A stretch of 64,000 bases of DNA from JAUIET01 sp964352475 (GCA_964352475.1 CAYGSL010000009.1:1-64000); one strand, 5' to 3'. Shown: positions 24,300 to 33,362, counted from the stretch's first letter. The notes: generated by a model not told the origin, from the sequence alone. Program-made: numbers and translations.

Positions 24300-26540
24300 A
24301 TGCACCCATCGCTCAAAGCACGTTTAAAGGCAGCCGGCCTTACTCTCGATACTGTGCCAGGTAATATGGGTCTGTGGGCGAACTTTATCAACGGCCTGAG
24401 CATTGATTACCGCGCTTCTGATAATGAGCGCTACACACTAGAGAAAGCGCTTGAAATTGCCGAAGAGCGAATAGCCCAACCGGCGGCTAACAGCCCACTT
24501 CCTGTTGAGCGTCCGGTACCAACACTCACACCTGCTTCCAGCCTGTTGATGACGGCGATGATGGACGCTGTTCTGGTAATGGACAAGAACGGCGCAGTTA
24601 AAGAATCATGTAATCTTGGTTTGCTTACCCATCAGCCAATAACTGGCGAGTTCAAAATTGAACAGCTGATAGAGCGGCAGGCCTGCGAGCGTCTGCTGGA
24701 AAGCGTGTCGAACGCGCTTCATGAAAAACAGTCCAGAACAATCCACTTCGTTTTAAACGCCAGTCAGAGCAAGCAATATTTCGAAGCGCGAATTCAAACC
24801 CTTAATGATTCGAGTGACCTTGCCAGCGTAGTAATACGCAATACAACGGCTGATGAATACCTGTTACGCCAGGACCGTTTGATCAAAAGCTTGTTCGAAT
24901 CGTCCAGTGAGGGCATGTTGTTGCTCGACAAGTCGCAGGCGCCAATGTTTTACAACAAGGCGTTTGAAGGCATTGTTGGTTTATCAGAAAAAGAAATTGA
25001 GGAAGGCATTGAGTTTCTGGATGGCGAAGGTGAATCCAAAACCGCAGAAATTTGGCAGAATGTTTATTATGCGCACTCATGGTGTGGTGAAGCGTATCTG
25101 AAGCAGGAAGATGGGCAGGAAAACCTGCCGGTGTGGTTAGCCATAGACACTGTGCAAGATGCGGATGGGGCAATTAGCCATTACCTCGCTTTGATACGAG
25201 ATATTTCGCAGTTAAAACGATCGCAAGAGCATCTTGTCTACTACGCAACGCATGATCAGTTAACGGGCTTGCCGAACCGCGACTTGTTTAATACTCACCT
25301 GGAATCTGCCATTGAGCGCACTCAGCGCACAAAAAATTCGGGCGCGGTTTTCTTTATGGACCTTGATAATTTCAAGGCGATCAATGACACCCTGGGCCAT
25401 GCTGCCGGTGACGCCTTGTTGCTGGAGATAGCAGCGCGGTTAAAAAACACTTTCCGCAAAAGCGAGTTGATCTCTCGAATTGGTGGTGACGAATTTACCC
25501 TGGTGGTTGAACACCTGGAGCGAGCAGAAGAGGCGCAACTGGTAGCCGAGCGAATTCTTCAGGAATTCGAGAAACCTTTTACGCTGGAAAATCAGGAGTT
25601 CAATGTTACCTGCAGTATGGGTATTAGCCTGTTCCCTGAAGATGGCGAAACATCCGAGGCCTTGATCAAGCAAGCCGATACCGCGATGTACTCTGCCAAG
25701 GAGGACGGTAAGAACACCTACCGCTTCTATACAACCAAACTCACGCACAACGCGATGAAGAAATTCAATCTCGAGGTGCAATTGCGCAAGGCCATAGAGC
25801 GCGAAGAATTTTTCCTCGCGTATCAGCCGCAATACGATATGCGCAGCCGCGAGATAATCGGTGCAGAGGTTCTGTTACGCTGGGACAACGAAGCACACGG
25901 CATGATATCGCCCGCCGCGTTTATTCCTCTGGCAGAACGTACCGGGCAAATTGAAGCAATCGGCGCCTGGGTGATGGAAAATGCCTGCCGGCAGATGGCC
26001 ATCTGGAATTCGCGAGCGCCAATGGATTGTGTGCTGTCGGTGAACGTGTCGCGCCGGCAACTGGTGAAGCCGGAATTTGTAGACAGCGTAGCCACTGTGC
26101 TGAGCAAGTACGGGGTGAGTGGTAAGCAGCTTGAAATAGAGATCACTGAGAGTGCGATTGCCAGTTCTGAGCAGATTGCGATTCAAAATCTCAAGGGTTT
26201 ACAGGCGCTTGGCTGCGAAATAGCCATTGATGATTTCGGTACAGGCTATTCATCGCTGGGTAATTTGAAGAATTTCCCGCTGAACCGGCTGAAGATCGAC
26301 AAGTCATTCGTTAACGACCTGGGCATCTCGCCCAACGCTGATTCCATTATTGCCGCTGTGATCGCACTGGCCAAAAGCCTGCAGCTGGGTGTTATTGCAG
26401 AAGGTGTGGAAACCCGGCAGCAAGTGTCCAAGCTTATCGAGAAAGGCTGTTTTCAGGCGCAGGGCTTTTACTTCAGCCGCCCGGTACCTGCGGCCGAATT
26501 TCGCGAATTACTGGTGGGCTCCAACGTTGTGAACTTTTAA
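24300..26540 (+). CDS. PAS-GGDEF-EAL cyclic-di-GMP signalling protein
   Basis: A 746-residue cytoplasmic protein. The N-terminus MHPSLKARLKAAGL...ERYTLEKALEIAEE resembles an N-terminal region I know from other proteobacterial sensor proteins. Then two PAS-like regions (about 75-175 and 190-320), a GGDEF domain with intact GGDEF at about residue 395, and an EAL domain whose signature reads EVL (about residue 523), with the downstream DDFGTGYSSL and EGVET blocks intact. The segment before GGDEF reads RKSE where an inhibitory I-site would be RxxD. It could make or break c-di-GMP, or both. The start could also be ATG 24237; I prefer 24300 because of the N-terminal pattern. It lies between thiI and typA, which adjoin each other in relatives. 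Confidence 0.92.
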   Translation: MHPSLKARLKAAGLTLDTVPGNMGLWANFINGLSIDYRASDNERYTLEKALEIAEERIAQPAANSPLPVERPVPTLTPASSLLMTAMMDAVLVMDKNGAVKESCNLGLLTHQPITGEFKIEQLIERQACERLLESVSNALHEKQSRTIHFVLNASQSKQYFEARIQTLNDSSDLASVVIRNTTADEYLLRQDRLIKSLFESSSEGMLLLDKSQAPMFYNKAFEGIVGLSEKEIEEGIEFLDGEGESKTAEIWQNVYYAHSWCGEAYLKQEDGQENLPVWLAIDTVQDADGAISHYLALIRDISQLKRSQEHLVYYATHDQLTGLPNRDLFNTHLESAIERTQRTKNSGAVFFMDLDNFKAINDTLGHAAGDALLLEIAARLKNTFRKSELISRIGGDEFTLVVEHLERAEEAQLVAERILQEFEKPFTLENQEFNVTCSMGISLFPEDGETSEALIKQADTAMYSAKEDGKNTYRFYTTKLTHNAMKKFNLEVQLRKAIEREEFFLAYQPQYDMRSREIIGAEVLLRWDNEAHGMISPAAFIPLAERTGQIEAIGAWVMENACRQMAIWNSRAPMDCVLSVNVSRRQLVKPEFVDSVATVLSKYGVSGKQLEIEITESAIASSEQIAIQNLKGLQALGCEIAIDDFGTGYSSLGNLKNFPLNRLKIDKSFVNDLGISPNADSIIAAVIALAKSLQLGVIAEGVETRQQVSKLIEKGCFQAQGFYFSRPVPAAEFRELLVGSNVVNF

Positions 26541-26556
26541 GTCAGCGCGGTTCCTG

Positions 26557-26562
26557 TATAAT
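26557..26562 (+). promoter_or_regulatory. Likely -10 box of the typA promoter
   Basis: A perfect TATAAT 29 nt before the predicted TTG start of typA, preceded by TG. No convincing -35 hexamer is seen, so strength and use are uncertain. Confidence 0.4.
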
Positions 26563-26591
26563 GCCGCGCCCCCGACTGCCGGCTAGCCGTT

Positions 26592-28415
26592 TTGAATCAA
26601 GAACATCTCCGCAATATCGCGATTATCGCGCACGTTGACCATGGCAAAACAACCCTGGTTGACAAGCTATTGGCGCAATCCGGCACGCTGGATCGCAAAA
26701 ACCTGGATGCCGAGCGCATCATGGATTCAAACGACCAGGAGCGCGAGCGCGGAATTACCATTCTGGCCAAGAATACAGCGCTGAACTGGCGCGACCATCG
26801 CATCAACATAGTCGACACGCCTGGCCACGCTGATTTTGGTGGTGAGGTGGAACGTGTGCTGTCTATGGTGGATTGCGTACTGCTATTGGTAGACGCGGTA
26901 GAGGGGCCTATGCCCCAAACACGCTTTGTTACTCAAAAAGCCTTTGCGCAAGGCCTGAAACCAATTGTGGTGGTTAACAAGGTAGATCGTCCAGGCGCCA
27001 GGCCACATTGGGTTATTGATCAAGTGTTTGATCTGTTTGATCGGCTGGGTGCAAGCGATGAGCAATTGGATTTTCCGATAGTGTATGCGTCTGCTTTGGA
27101 AGGTGTCGCGGGTCTTGAGACAGACCAGATGGCGGATGACATGACGCCACTGTTAGAGATGATTATAGATCAGGTGCCGGCACCTGAGGTAAGCGTTGAC
27201 GGTCCGCTGCAAATGCAAATCAGTGCGCTGGATTACAGCAGCTACGTAGGCGTAATTGGCGTTGGCCGGGTTAATCGCGGCATTATCCGTCGTAACGAAC
27301 AAACAGTGATTGTAGGTGCCGACGGAAAAACACGTAATGGTCGTGTGCTCAGTGTGATGACCTACCGCGGTCTTGAGCGCCAGGAAGTGGAGCAAGCCGA
27401 AGCGGGCGACATTATATCCATCACCGGTATTGAAGGTTTAAACATCTCAGATACCTTGTGCGCACCAGATGCTGTGGAAGCTATGCCACCGCTTAGTGTT
27501 GACGAGCCAACGGTAAGCATGACATTTCAGGTAAACGACTCACCGTTTGCCGGTAAGGAAGGCAAGTTCGTTACCAGCCGAAACATTAAAGAACGTCTTG
27601 AACGAGAGCTGGTACATAACGTTGCCTTGCGTGTTGAGCAGGGCGATACACCGGATAAATTTGTGGTGTCTGGTCGCGGCGAGCTGCACCTGGGCGTGTT
27701 GATTGAAAGCATGCGCCGTGAGGGCTATGAGCTTGGTGTGTCCAGACCGGAAGTGATTCAGAAAGTGGTAGACGGCGAAATTCATGAGCCGTACGAGCAC
27801 CTGCTGGTGGATTGCGAAAGCGAGCATCAGGGTGCGATTATGGAAGAGCTGGGCACCCGACGTGCCGAGTTAAAAAATATGGAGCCCGATGGTAAGGGCA
27901 GAGTGCGGCTTGAATTTATTGTGCCCGCGCGTGGCTTGATTGGCTTTCGCTCGCAGTTTCTGACCATGTCGTCAGGCAGCGGTATTATGACCCACGTGTT
28001 TGATCATTACGCCCGGCTGAAAGAAGGCCCGGTAGCGCGCCGCCAAAATGGCGTGCTGGTGTCTATGGTTAGCGGTAAAACTCTGGGTTATGCGCTGTTT
28101 ACCCTGCAGGAGCGGGGGCGCTTGTTCATACAACCAGGCATCGATGTGTATGAAGGCATGATCATGGGCTTACACAGCCGCGGCAACGACCTTGTGGTAA
28201 ACCCTACCAAGGCCAAGCAGTTGACTAATGTTCGCGCAGCCGGCACCGATGAAAACATAAATCTCACGCCTCCGGTTCAATTCAGTCTGGAGCAGGCAAT
28301 TGAGTTTGTTCAAGACGACGAATTGGTTGAGATAACACCCATTTCCATTCGGTTGCGCAAAAAGCTGCTCAAGGAGCATGAGCGTAAGCGAGCCGGGCGG
28401 GCACTGGCGGTGTAG
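26592..28415 (+). CDS. typA: TypA/BipA ribosome-associated GTPase
   Basis: A 607-residue translational GTPase involved in ribosome assembly and stress or cold adaptation. G1 AHVDHGKTTL, G2/switch I with RGITI, G3 DTPGHADF, G4 NKVD; then EF-G-like domains II, III and V and the BipA-specific C-terminal domain ending in basic residues. Translation must start at TTG 26592: the family N-terminus (M-x-x-x-LRNIAIIAHVDHGK) begins exactly here and there is no ATG or GTG nearby. The preceding bases show no strong Shine-Dalgarno sequence. Confidence 0.97.
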   Translation: MNQEHLRNIAIIAHVDHGKTTLVDKLLAQSGTLDRKNLDAERIMDSNDQERERGITILAKNTALNWRDHRINIVDTPGHADFGGEVERVLSMVDCVLLLVDAVEGPMPQTRFVTQKAFAQGLKPIVVVNKVDRPGARPHWVIDQVFDLFDRLGASDEQLDFPIVYASALEGVAGLETDQMADDMTPLLEMIIDQVPAPEVSVDGPLQMQISALDYSSYVGVIGVGRVNRGIIRRNEQTVIVGADGKTRNGRVLSVMTYRGLERQEVEQAEAGDIISITGIEGLNISDTLCAPDAVEAMPPLSVDEPTVSMTFQVNDSPFAGKEGKFVTSRNIKERLERELVHNVALRVEQGDTPDKFVVSGRGELHLGVLIESMRREGYELGVSRPEVIQKVVDGEIHEPYEHLLVDCESEHQGAIMEELGTRRAELKNMEPDGKGRVRLEFIVPARGLIGFRSQFLTMSSGSGIMTHVFDHYARLKEGPVARRQNGVLVSMVSGKTLGYALFTLQERGRLFIQPGIDVYEGMIMGLHSRGNDLVVNPTKAKQLTNVRAAGTDENINLTPPVQFSLEQAIEFVQDDELVEITPISIRLRKKLLKEHERKRAGRALAV

Positions 28416-28510
28416 CCAAAAACACTGCAATAGGCACAGCCTCCATCACTAGGTGTTTCAGCACGCCATGTAGCGCGGTATGATCTGCATAAATAAGATG
28501 GGGCGACAAA

Positions 28511-29782
28511 ATGTCTAGAACATTGATACTGCTGATTGGCCTGGTGCTGTTTGCGCTGTTGTGCTGGTGGTCAGTAGAGCATCATGGCCAACAAATTCAG
28601 GAAAATATCCGGCTTTCGACCCAGCAAGCACTGCGCGATGCAGGATATCAGGAAGTAAATGCCACCGCGGATGGCCGAGACCTTACCCTGACCGGGCGAA
28701 CTACAGATGCTACCGCGCGTGTGTTGGCTGAATCCATGGTTATGGAATTGGATGGCGTTCGCACCGTAAACAATGAAATTGTGGTTGGCGATGGCACAGA
28801 ACCCGAACCCGAACCCGAACCCGAACCAGCGCCAGAAGTCGTTGCTGAGCAAGAACCTCAGCCTGAGCCTCAACCTGAAACTCAAGTAGTAGAGGAAGCA
28901 GCTCCTGAGCCAGAGCCCCAACCCGAGCCGGAGCCCCAACCTGAACCGGAGCCTCAACCAGAGCCTGAACCTCAGCCTGAGCCTGAACCTCAACCTGAGC
29001 TAATCGAAGAACCGGTTCCTGAAGTTGTATCTGCCGAGCCAGTGCCTTACCGGTTCAAAGTGGCTTCGCGGTCAGATGGTATTCATTTGGGCGGTACGGT
29101 CAGCTCAGATGCTGAGCGAGATTGGTTGGCACAGCAGGCCAAGCTGGCTTTTCCGGAGCAGACCATACGCAACCGACTTAAGATTGGCGCGGTTGCTTTC
29201 CCGGCCGCTAACTCATTAGCGCCGCGAGGTCTTGGAATGTTGACTGATCTTATTGGTGGTACGCTGGATGTAGACGCGCGCGGACTGAGAATTAATGGTG
29301 GCGTTAGCGAGCAGGCAAAACGCGACCAGCTGGAACAAAAGCTGGAAGCCGCTAAGCGTGAGCACGGCGAATTGCAGTTGTTCAGCAATATTGTGATTGC
29401 CGGGAAATTGGACAATCAAAGTTGTCAGGCAGAACTAAATCGTTTGATTGCCAGCGAAAAAATTCTGTTTGAAAATGAGAAAGCCGGGGTTAACTCACAA
29501 AGTCATTCCTTGTTAGACAGTCTTGCCAATGTTGCTACTCGATGTGACGCAAGAATTGAAATTGGCGGTCATACAGACTCCTATGGTGATGATGCCTATA
29601 ACCAATGGTTAAGTGAACAGCGTGCCAAATCAGTGATGGGGTATCTAACAAGCAACGGTGTGAGCGCAAGCCGCCTATCTGTGGTTGGTTATGGAGAAAC
29701 GCAACCGATTGACGAAAACAATACACGAGCGCAACGGGCGAATAACAGGCGCATCGAGTTCCGGGTTTTGGAGGAACAATAA
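28511..29782 (+). CDS. Membrane-anchored BON/OmpA-family protein with Pro-Glu spacer
   Basis: A 423-residue envelope protein. One N-terminal membrane helix (LILLIGLVLFALLCWWSV); a BON-like domain (about 30-92, VNATADGRDLTLTGRTTD); a rigid Pro-Glu/Pro-Gln spacer (about 97-163); a second BON-like stretch (about 180-240); and a C-terminal OmpA peptidoglycan-binding domain (about 300-423) with IGGHTDSYGDDAYNQWLSEQRA and RRIEFRVL. It probably ties the inner membrane to peptidoglycan, the spacer reaching across the periplasm. GGGG precedes the ATG. Its stop overlaps the next gene's start by 1 nt (TAATG), so the two are co-expressed. Confidence 0.88.
   Translation: MSRTLILLIGLVLFALLCWWSVEHHGQQIQENIRLSTQQALRDAGYQEVNATADGRDLTLTGRTTDATARVLAESMVMELDGVRTVNNEIVVGDGTEPEPEPEPEPAPEVVAEQEPQPEPQPETQVVEEAAPEPEPQPEPEPQPEPEPQPEPEPQPEPEPQPELIEEPVPEVVSAEPVPYRFKVASRSDGIHLGGTVSSDAERDWLAQQAKLAFPEQTIRNRLKIGAVAFPAANSLAPRGLGMLTDLIGGTLDVDARGLRINGGVSEQAKRDQLEQKLEAAKREHGELQLFSNIVIAGKLDNQSCQAELNRLIASEKILFENEKAGVNSQSHSLLDSLANVATRCDARIEIGGHTDSYGDDAYNQWLSEQRAKSVMGYLTSNGVSASRLSVVGYGETQPIDENNTRAQRANNRRIEFRVLEEQ
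28798..28999 (+). repeat. Degenerate hexamer repeat coding for Pro-Glu/Pro-Gln
   Basis: Tandem copies of GAACCC, CAACCT, GAGCCT and similar hexamers that encode PEPEPQPE-type sequence in the OmpA-like protein. Codon use varies between copies (CCC, CCT, CCG, CCA), which points to an old tract, though the first five units (GAACCC) are nearly identical and could slip. Confidence 0.85.
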
Positions 29783-30873
29783 TGACTTATCTGATTGGGC
29801 AGATCATTGTATGCCTTATCCTGGCAATGCTGTTGGGTGCGGTATTCGGTTGGTGGCTCAGATCCAGCGCCGCAAGAACACGCGAAGCGTTTTTGCAGGA
29901 AGACCTGCGGGTTGCCAACGGCCGGCTTAGCGATACAGAAGCTGAGTACCGGCGCACCAAAGCACGTTGTGAAGAAGCAGAAACTGAACGAACGCACGTT
30001 AGCCAGCGTTGCATCACGCTTGAAAAAGCGACCGCCGAGCAAATGGACGAACTGGAGGTTTGTCGGGCAGAAATTATAGAGCTAAACAATTCCCTGGCCG
30101 GCAAGGAACAGCGGATTCTCGTGATTGAGAAAGAAGGGCGCTACTGGCAAAAGCAGGCGCCGCTGCTGCAATCTGAGATCGGTAAGCTTCAAGACACGAT
30201 TGCTGATCTGGAGAAAAGCCAGGCAGCTTCTGAAGGTCGTATGCCCCTGCTGGAAACCGAGATCAGTGATCGCGAGGCAAAACTGGCTAAGGTTCAGGAA
30301 CAGCTTGATGTGTTGCAACGCGAGCATGCCGATCTAACAGTTACTACCCAGGCTAAAGACAAGAAGATTCGTTCGGCCGAGTTGCTATTGGCAAGTCAAA
30401 CATCGAAAACTGACTCAGCATTGCAAGCGAAAGACAATTTGCAAACTGAGCTGGATGCCCTGCGCGCAAGACCTGCGCCAGCAGCTCCCAATACTGAGGC
30501 GCTTGAACAACACAAGCGTACTATTGAAGAACTACGGGCGGCACTGCAAGACTGCCAGCAAGCGCGCGCGCAGGCAGAGTCTTCGGTACCAGCCCAGGTT
30601 GAACAGGTTGAGCTTGAAATTCCTGATGACGATGGCATTGCCACTGAGTCCAAGTTATTTACCGAGCGACCGCTGCGGGTTGATAATTTGAAGCGTATTA
30701 AAGGTATTGGGCCAAAATTGGAAAACATGCTGAACGATCTTGGCATTTACCAGTTTGAGCAAATAGCGATGTTCACGCTTAAGGATCTGGATTGGGTTGA
30801 CGACAATCTGTCGGCATTTAAGGGGCGCGCCAAACGCGACAACTGGGTGGCGCAAGCTGCTGGTCTGCAATAG
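29782..30873 (+). CDS. Membrane-anchored coiled-coil protein with C-terminal helix-hairpin-helix
   Basis: A 363-residue protein: N-terminal membrane helix (LIGQIIVCLILAMLLGAVFGWWL), a long coiled coil (about 30-275, heptads rich in Glu, Gln and Leu with ALEQHKRTIEELRAAL), then a C-terminal helix-hairpin-helix domain, LKRIKGIGPKLENMLNDLGI...DDNLSAFKGRAKRDNWVAQA. This C-terminus is the predicted flap-nuclease-like H3TH module (COG3743 type), often fused to other proteins; DNA or RNA binding is inferred from the fold only. Co-transcribed with the OmpA-like protein by a 1-nt overlap. A nucleic-acid-type domain on a membrane-anchored coiled coil is unusual. Confidence 0.75.
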   Translation: MTYLIGQIIVCLILAMLLGAVFGWWLRSSAARTREAFLQEDLRVANGRLSDTEAEYRRTKARCEEAETERTHVSQRCITLEKATAEQMDELEVCRAEIIELNNSLAGKEQRILVIEKEGRYWQKQAPLLQSEIGKLQDTIADLEKSQAASEGRMPLLETEISDREAKLAKVQEQLDVLQREHADLTVTTQAKDKKIRSAELLLASQTSKTDSALQAKDNLQTELDALRARPAPAAPNTEALEQHKRTIEELRAALQDCQQARAQAESSVPAQVEQVELEIPDDDGIATESKLFTERPLRVDNLKRIKGIGPKLENMLNDLGIYQFEQIAMFTLKDLDWVDDNLSAFKGRAKRDNWVAQAAGLQ

Positions 30874-30890
30874 GTTCAAAGGCTGCCTGC

Positions 30891-31199
30891 ATGGACGCGA
30901 TTGAGCGTCGTGAGCGTATATGGCAAGTGATTGCCAGCATACCGCCTGGCAAAGTGGCCACTTACGGCCAAATTGCAAAACTTGCAGATATTGGCAATGG
31001 CGCCAGGCAAGTGGGTCGTTGCTTGCGTGAATTGCCTGCAGGTAGCACACTGCCGTGGTTTCGAGTCATTAACTCGCAAGGTCGAATCTCACTGCCAGAG
31101 GGGCCCTCGTTTGACAGGCAAGCGGCAAAGTTAGCTGAAGACGGCGTTACGCTGGTGAACGGCCGGATCAGTCTCAAGGAATACCAATGGCGGCCGTAA
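30891..31199 (+). CDS. Alkyltransferase-like protein (Atl1/MGMT family)
   Basis: A 102-residue homologue of the O6-alkylguanine-DNA alkyltransferase C-terminal domain: IASIPPGKVATYGQIAKLA, the recognition helix ARQVGRCLRELP, and LPWFRVINSQGRIS. Active MGMT proteins have PCHRV at this point; here it reads PWFRV, so the alkyl-accepting Cys is replaced by Trp. That is the mark of ATL proteins, which bind alkylated guanine without repairing it and flag it for nucleotide excision repair. It starts 17 nt after the coiled-coil gene. The 3' end overlaps the convergent LysR gene by 26 nt. Confidence 0.93.
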   Translation: MDAIERRERIWQVIASIPPGKVATYGQIAKLADIGNGARQVGRCLRELPAGSTLPWFRVINSQGRISLPEGPSFDRQAAKLAEDGVTLVNGRISLKEYQWRP

Positions 31200-32121
31200 G
31201 ATCGTTCTCACCGAGTCGTGATTGTTTTTTCCCGTAACCTTCCAGTTTGCCTTCCAGTAACGGCATGCGTTTTTCCAGCGCGTCAATCATAAAGTCACGG
31301 AAGATACGTATACGTGCGGTTGTGCGTAAATCAATGTGCGAGAGAACCCATAAGCCTGGACCTTTACCAACTGGAATATCAGGTAGGCGCATCAGTCTAT
31401 GTGAGGCGTCGCCCAAACCACAGGGTAGTTGCGCTATGCCAAAACCTTGTCGTGTTAAGTCGTACAGTATGTTCATGGAGCTAACACGATAACGAAGGCG
31501 CAAACCCGGAAAGTAGTTGATCATCCAGTCAGGTAATGTTTTGCCATCACCGCGCCAGGAAATGGCGGCGACTGACGCAGGGTCTTTTTGAAATTGCTCG
31601 TAAATAGCGGGTGTACAGTAAACGCAGGTAGCGAATTGCCCAAGGCGCGTGCCCACTACATTGGGTGGCGGTGAATCGGTGCCCCTGAATGCGATATCGG
31701 CGTCGTGGTTGGCCAGGTCCAATACCTCGTCAGCAAGAATCAGTTCAATGTCTATGTCCGGGTATTGCTGGGTGAAGTCTTTCAAAGCCGGGCCGATCGC
31801 ACCCTGCATAAACGTGTCAATGGTGGTCACTCGAATAACGCCACTGAGCTCCTTGCGGTCAGCGGTGACCATTCTGCTGATGGCCTGGGCTGACTCACGC
31901 ATTTGCATGGCTTCTGGCAGAATCGATTCCCCCAGAGGTGTAATCAGCCAGCCTGAATTGGAGCGGTCAAACAATGGTGCGCCCAGCTGGGTTTCCAGTG
32001 CGGTCACTCTGCGGCTTACCGTGGTGTGGTTTACCCCCAGCTTTTTAGCGGCAGCGGTAACAGACCCTTCGTCAACAATGGCAAGACAGTAGCTCAAATC
32101 GTTCCAGTCCAGATTCTGCAT
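31174..32121 (-). CDS. LysR-family transcriptional regulator
   Basis: A 315-residue regulator. N-terminal winged helix (about 3-62, DEGSVTAAAKKLGVNHTTVSRRVTALE) and a substrate-binding domain (about 90-295). AGGAG lies 5 nt before the ATG. The effector cannot be read. It is divergent from a small secreted protein gene across a 141-nt gap that holds two palindromes, the usual setting for LysR control of a neighbour and of itself. Its 3' end overlaps the convergent atl-type gene. Confidence 0.93.
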   Translation of the reverse strand: MQNLDWNDLSYCLAIVDEGSVTAAAKKLGVNHTTVSRRVTALETQLGAPLFDRSNSGWLITPLGESILPEAMQMRESAQAISRMVTADRKELSGVIRVTTIDTFMQGAIGPALKDFTQQYPDIDIELILADEVLDLANHDADIAFRGTDSPPPNVVGTRLGQFATCVYCTPAIYEQFQKDPASVAAISWRGDGKTLPDWMINYFPGLRLRYRVSSMNILYDLTRQGFGIAQLPCGLGDASHRLMRLPDIPVGKGPGLWVLSHIDLRTTARIRIFRDFMIDALEKRMPLLEGKLEGYGKKQSRLGENDLTAAIGIP

Positions 32122-32165
32122 AAGATCTCCTGCCTTGCCGACTAACTTGAATAATCCATGTCATA

Positions 32166-32206
32166 GTGCATATATGCACCATGAGAATGCAGTATACGCT
32201 ATATAC
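32166..32206. promoter_or_regulatory. Two palindromes in the LysR-divergent gap (possible operators)
   Basis: GTGCATATATGCAC (32166-32179) is a perfect 14-bp palindrome; 12 nt on, GTATACGCTATATAC (32192-32206) has arms GTATA/TATAC. They lie 45-85 nt upstream of the LysR start, where LysR proteins commonly bind. They lack the usual spaced T-N11-A form, so the link is inference. Confidence 0.4.
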
Positions 32207-32262
32207 GATTAATAATGCACACACTATTCTAAATCTCGACGCATATCAATGAGGATACGATT

Positions 32263-32565
32263 ATGAGATTGCATCAGATAGGAAGAAGGAACAGTGTACT
32301 TGCGGTAGCGCTATTGGTAGGGTCCGCCACCAGCACAGCCAGTGCCGGCGAACGGGCGAACCAGGCGATAGATGAATGCATAGAGCAGGCTTCCGAGCAA
32401 TACCAGATAGATCGCTCCGACGCGCGCTTTTGGCAAATGAGCCAGGCGGGACGCTATATGCGAGTTTGGCTAAAGCTGCGCACGGGAGACGAGCGCATCA
32501 AGACCTTGTGCAAGGTGCACAAAACCAAGCGTGGCGAAGAAGTGACGCTTAAGCAGCTTGACTAG
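32263..32565 (+). CDS. Small secreted protein of unknown function
   Basis: A 100-residue protein with a signal peptide (SVLAVALLVGSATSTASA, cleavage probably after ASA) and a mature part of about 70 charged residues with two Cys (DECIEQ and TLCKVH) that could form one disulfide. GAGGAT precedes the ATG at good spacing. No family recognised. It is divergent from the LysR gene, so it may be that regulator's target, and converges with the SRPBCC gene with 12 nt between stops. Confidence 0.65.
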   Translation: MRLHQIGRRNSVLAVALLVGSATSTASAGERANQAIDECIEQASEQYQIDRSDARFWQMSQAGRYMRVWLKLRTGDERIKTLCKVHKTKRGEEVTLKQLD

Positions 32566-32577
32566 GCGTTTGAGCCT

Positions 32578-33183
32578 TTACGGATCGGTGGTTGCCGCTT
32601 CATTCTCAGTGTCAGCTTCAGCCGCCGAATCCGTTTTTCCAGCGGCATTTTCCTGCAATGCCGCTGCCTTTTCAGCAACCGTCTTAAACTTGTTAAGCCC
32701 GTCTTCATACATTGGTCCAACAAACTTTTCGGTCATCAAGCCAAAATAGCGGTTATGTAAGGCCCAGCCGTGCTTGTTATAAAACGACCAGACAACCTTG
32801 GTTCCATCACCCAGCGCTTCCAGTTTAAAGGCCGCATTGGCGCTGCCCATGGGCCCAAAGTCCAGAAATGTCACCACTTTATTAGGCGGTGAGGTCTCAA
32901 TAATTTCCTGCGAGCCGCTGCCCACATTCTCGTGATCACTTTGCCAGGCCATCTTATGGCCAACACCGGATTCCGGGCCGGTAAACGTATACTTTGTATC
33001 AGGGTCGATAGAATGCCAAGGTGACCATTCATTGAACCGGGGCATACTGTTAACGTACTCAAACACCAGGTCTTGTGGTGCGTTTATCGTGACTGTGCGC
33101 TCAAAGGTAGTGCTGGACGGTAAAAACAGGCCGATGATCAGCAATAGAATAAGCAGTCCTATGATGAACTTTAGAAATTTCAT
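32578..33183 (-). CDS. Membrane-anchored SRPBCC (polyketide cyclase-like) protein
   Basis: A 201-residue protein: N-terminal membrane helix (FLKFIIGLLILLLIIGLFL), then an SRPBCC fold (about 30-170) beginning TFERTVTINAPQDLVFEYV and including FNEWSPWHSIDPDTKYTF, typical of the cyclase/dehydrase group that binds hydrophobic ligands. A Glu/Ala-rich tail follows (about 175-201). The start at ATG 33183 has AGAGG 8-9 nt upstream; a GTG at 33192 would overlap that site. The ligand is unknown. Divergent from the HsaA-like monooxygenase gene. Confidence 0.88.
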   Translation of the reverse strand: MKFLKFIIGLLILLLIIGLFLPSSTTFERTVTINAPQDLVFEYVNSMPRFNEWSPWHSIDPDTKYTFTGPESGVGHKMAWQSDHENVGSGSQEIIETSPPNKVVTFLDFGPMGSANAAFKLEALGDGTKVVWSFYNKHGWALHNRYFGLMTEKFVGPMYEDGLNKFKTVAEKAAALQENAAGKTDSAAEADTENEAATTDP

Positions 33184-33362
33184 CTTATTCACCTCTTATA
33201 GTATTAGCGGGCTGTAGATGCGGCGCCAGTGTAAACCCGCTGATCTTCCGCGCCAAGTATTGCGTAAAGGACAGACTGATGTAATCCGGTGAAAGTTCTT
33301 TTACCATACCTCACCGAAGTAGCGTCGGGCATTACGTGCGACGCCCCAAACAGGAGATTCCA

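Noticed and set aside
28571..28993. 140-residue minus-strand frame rich in Arg and Leu
   Set aside because: It is the antisense reading of the Pro-Glu repeat in the OmpA-like gene; the low-complexity composition follows from the repeat.
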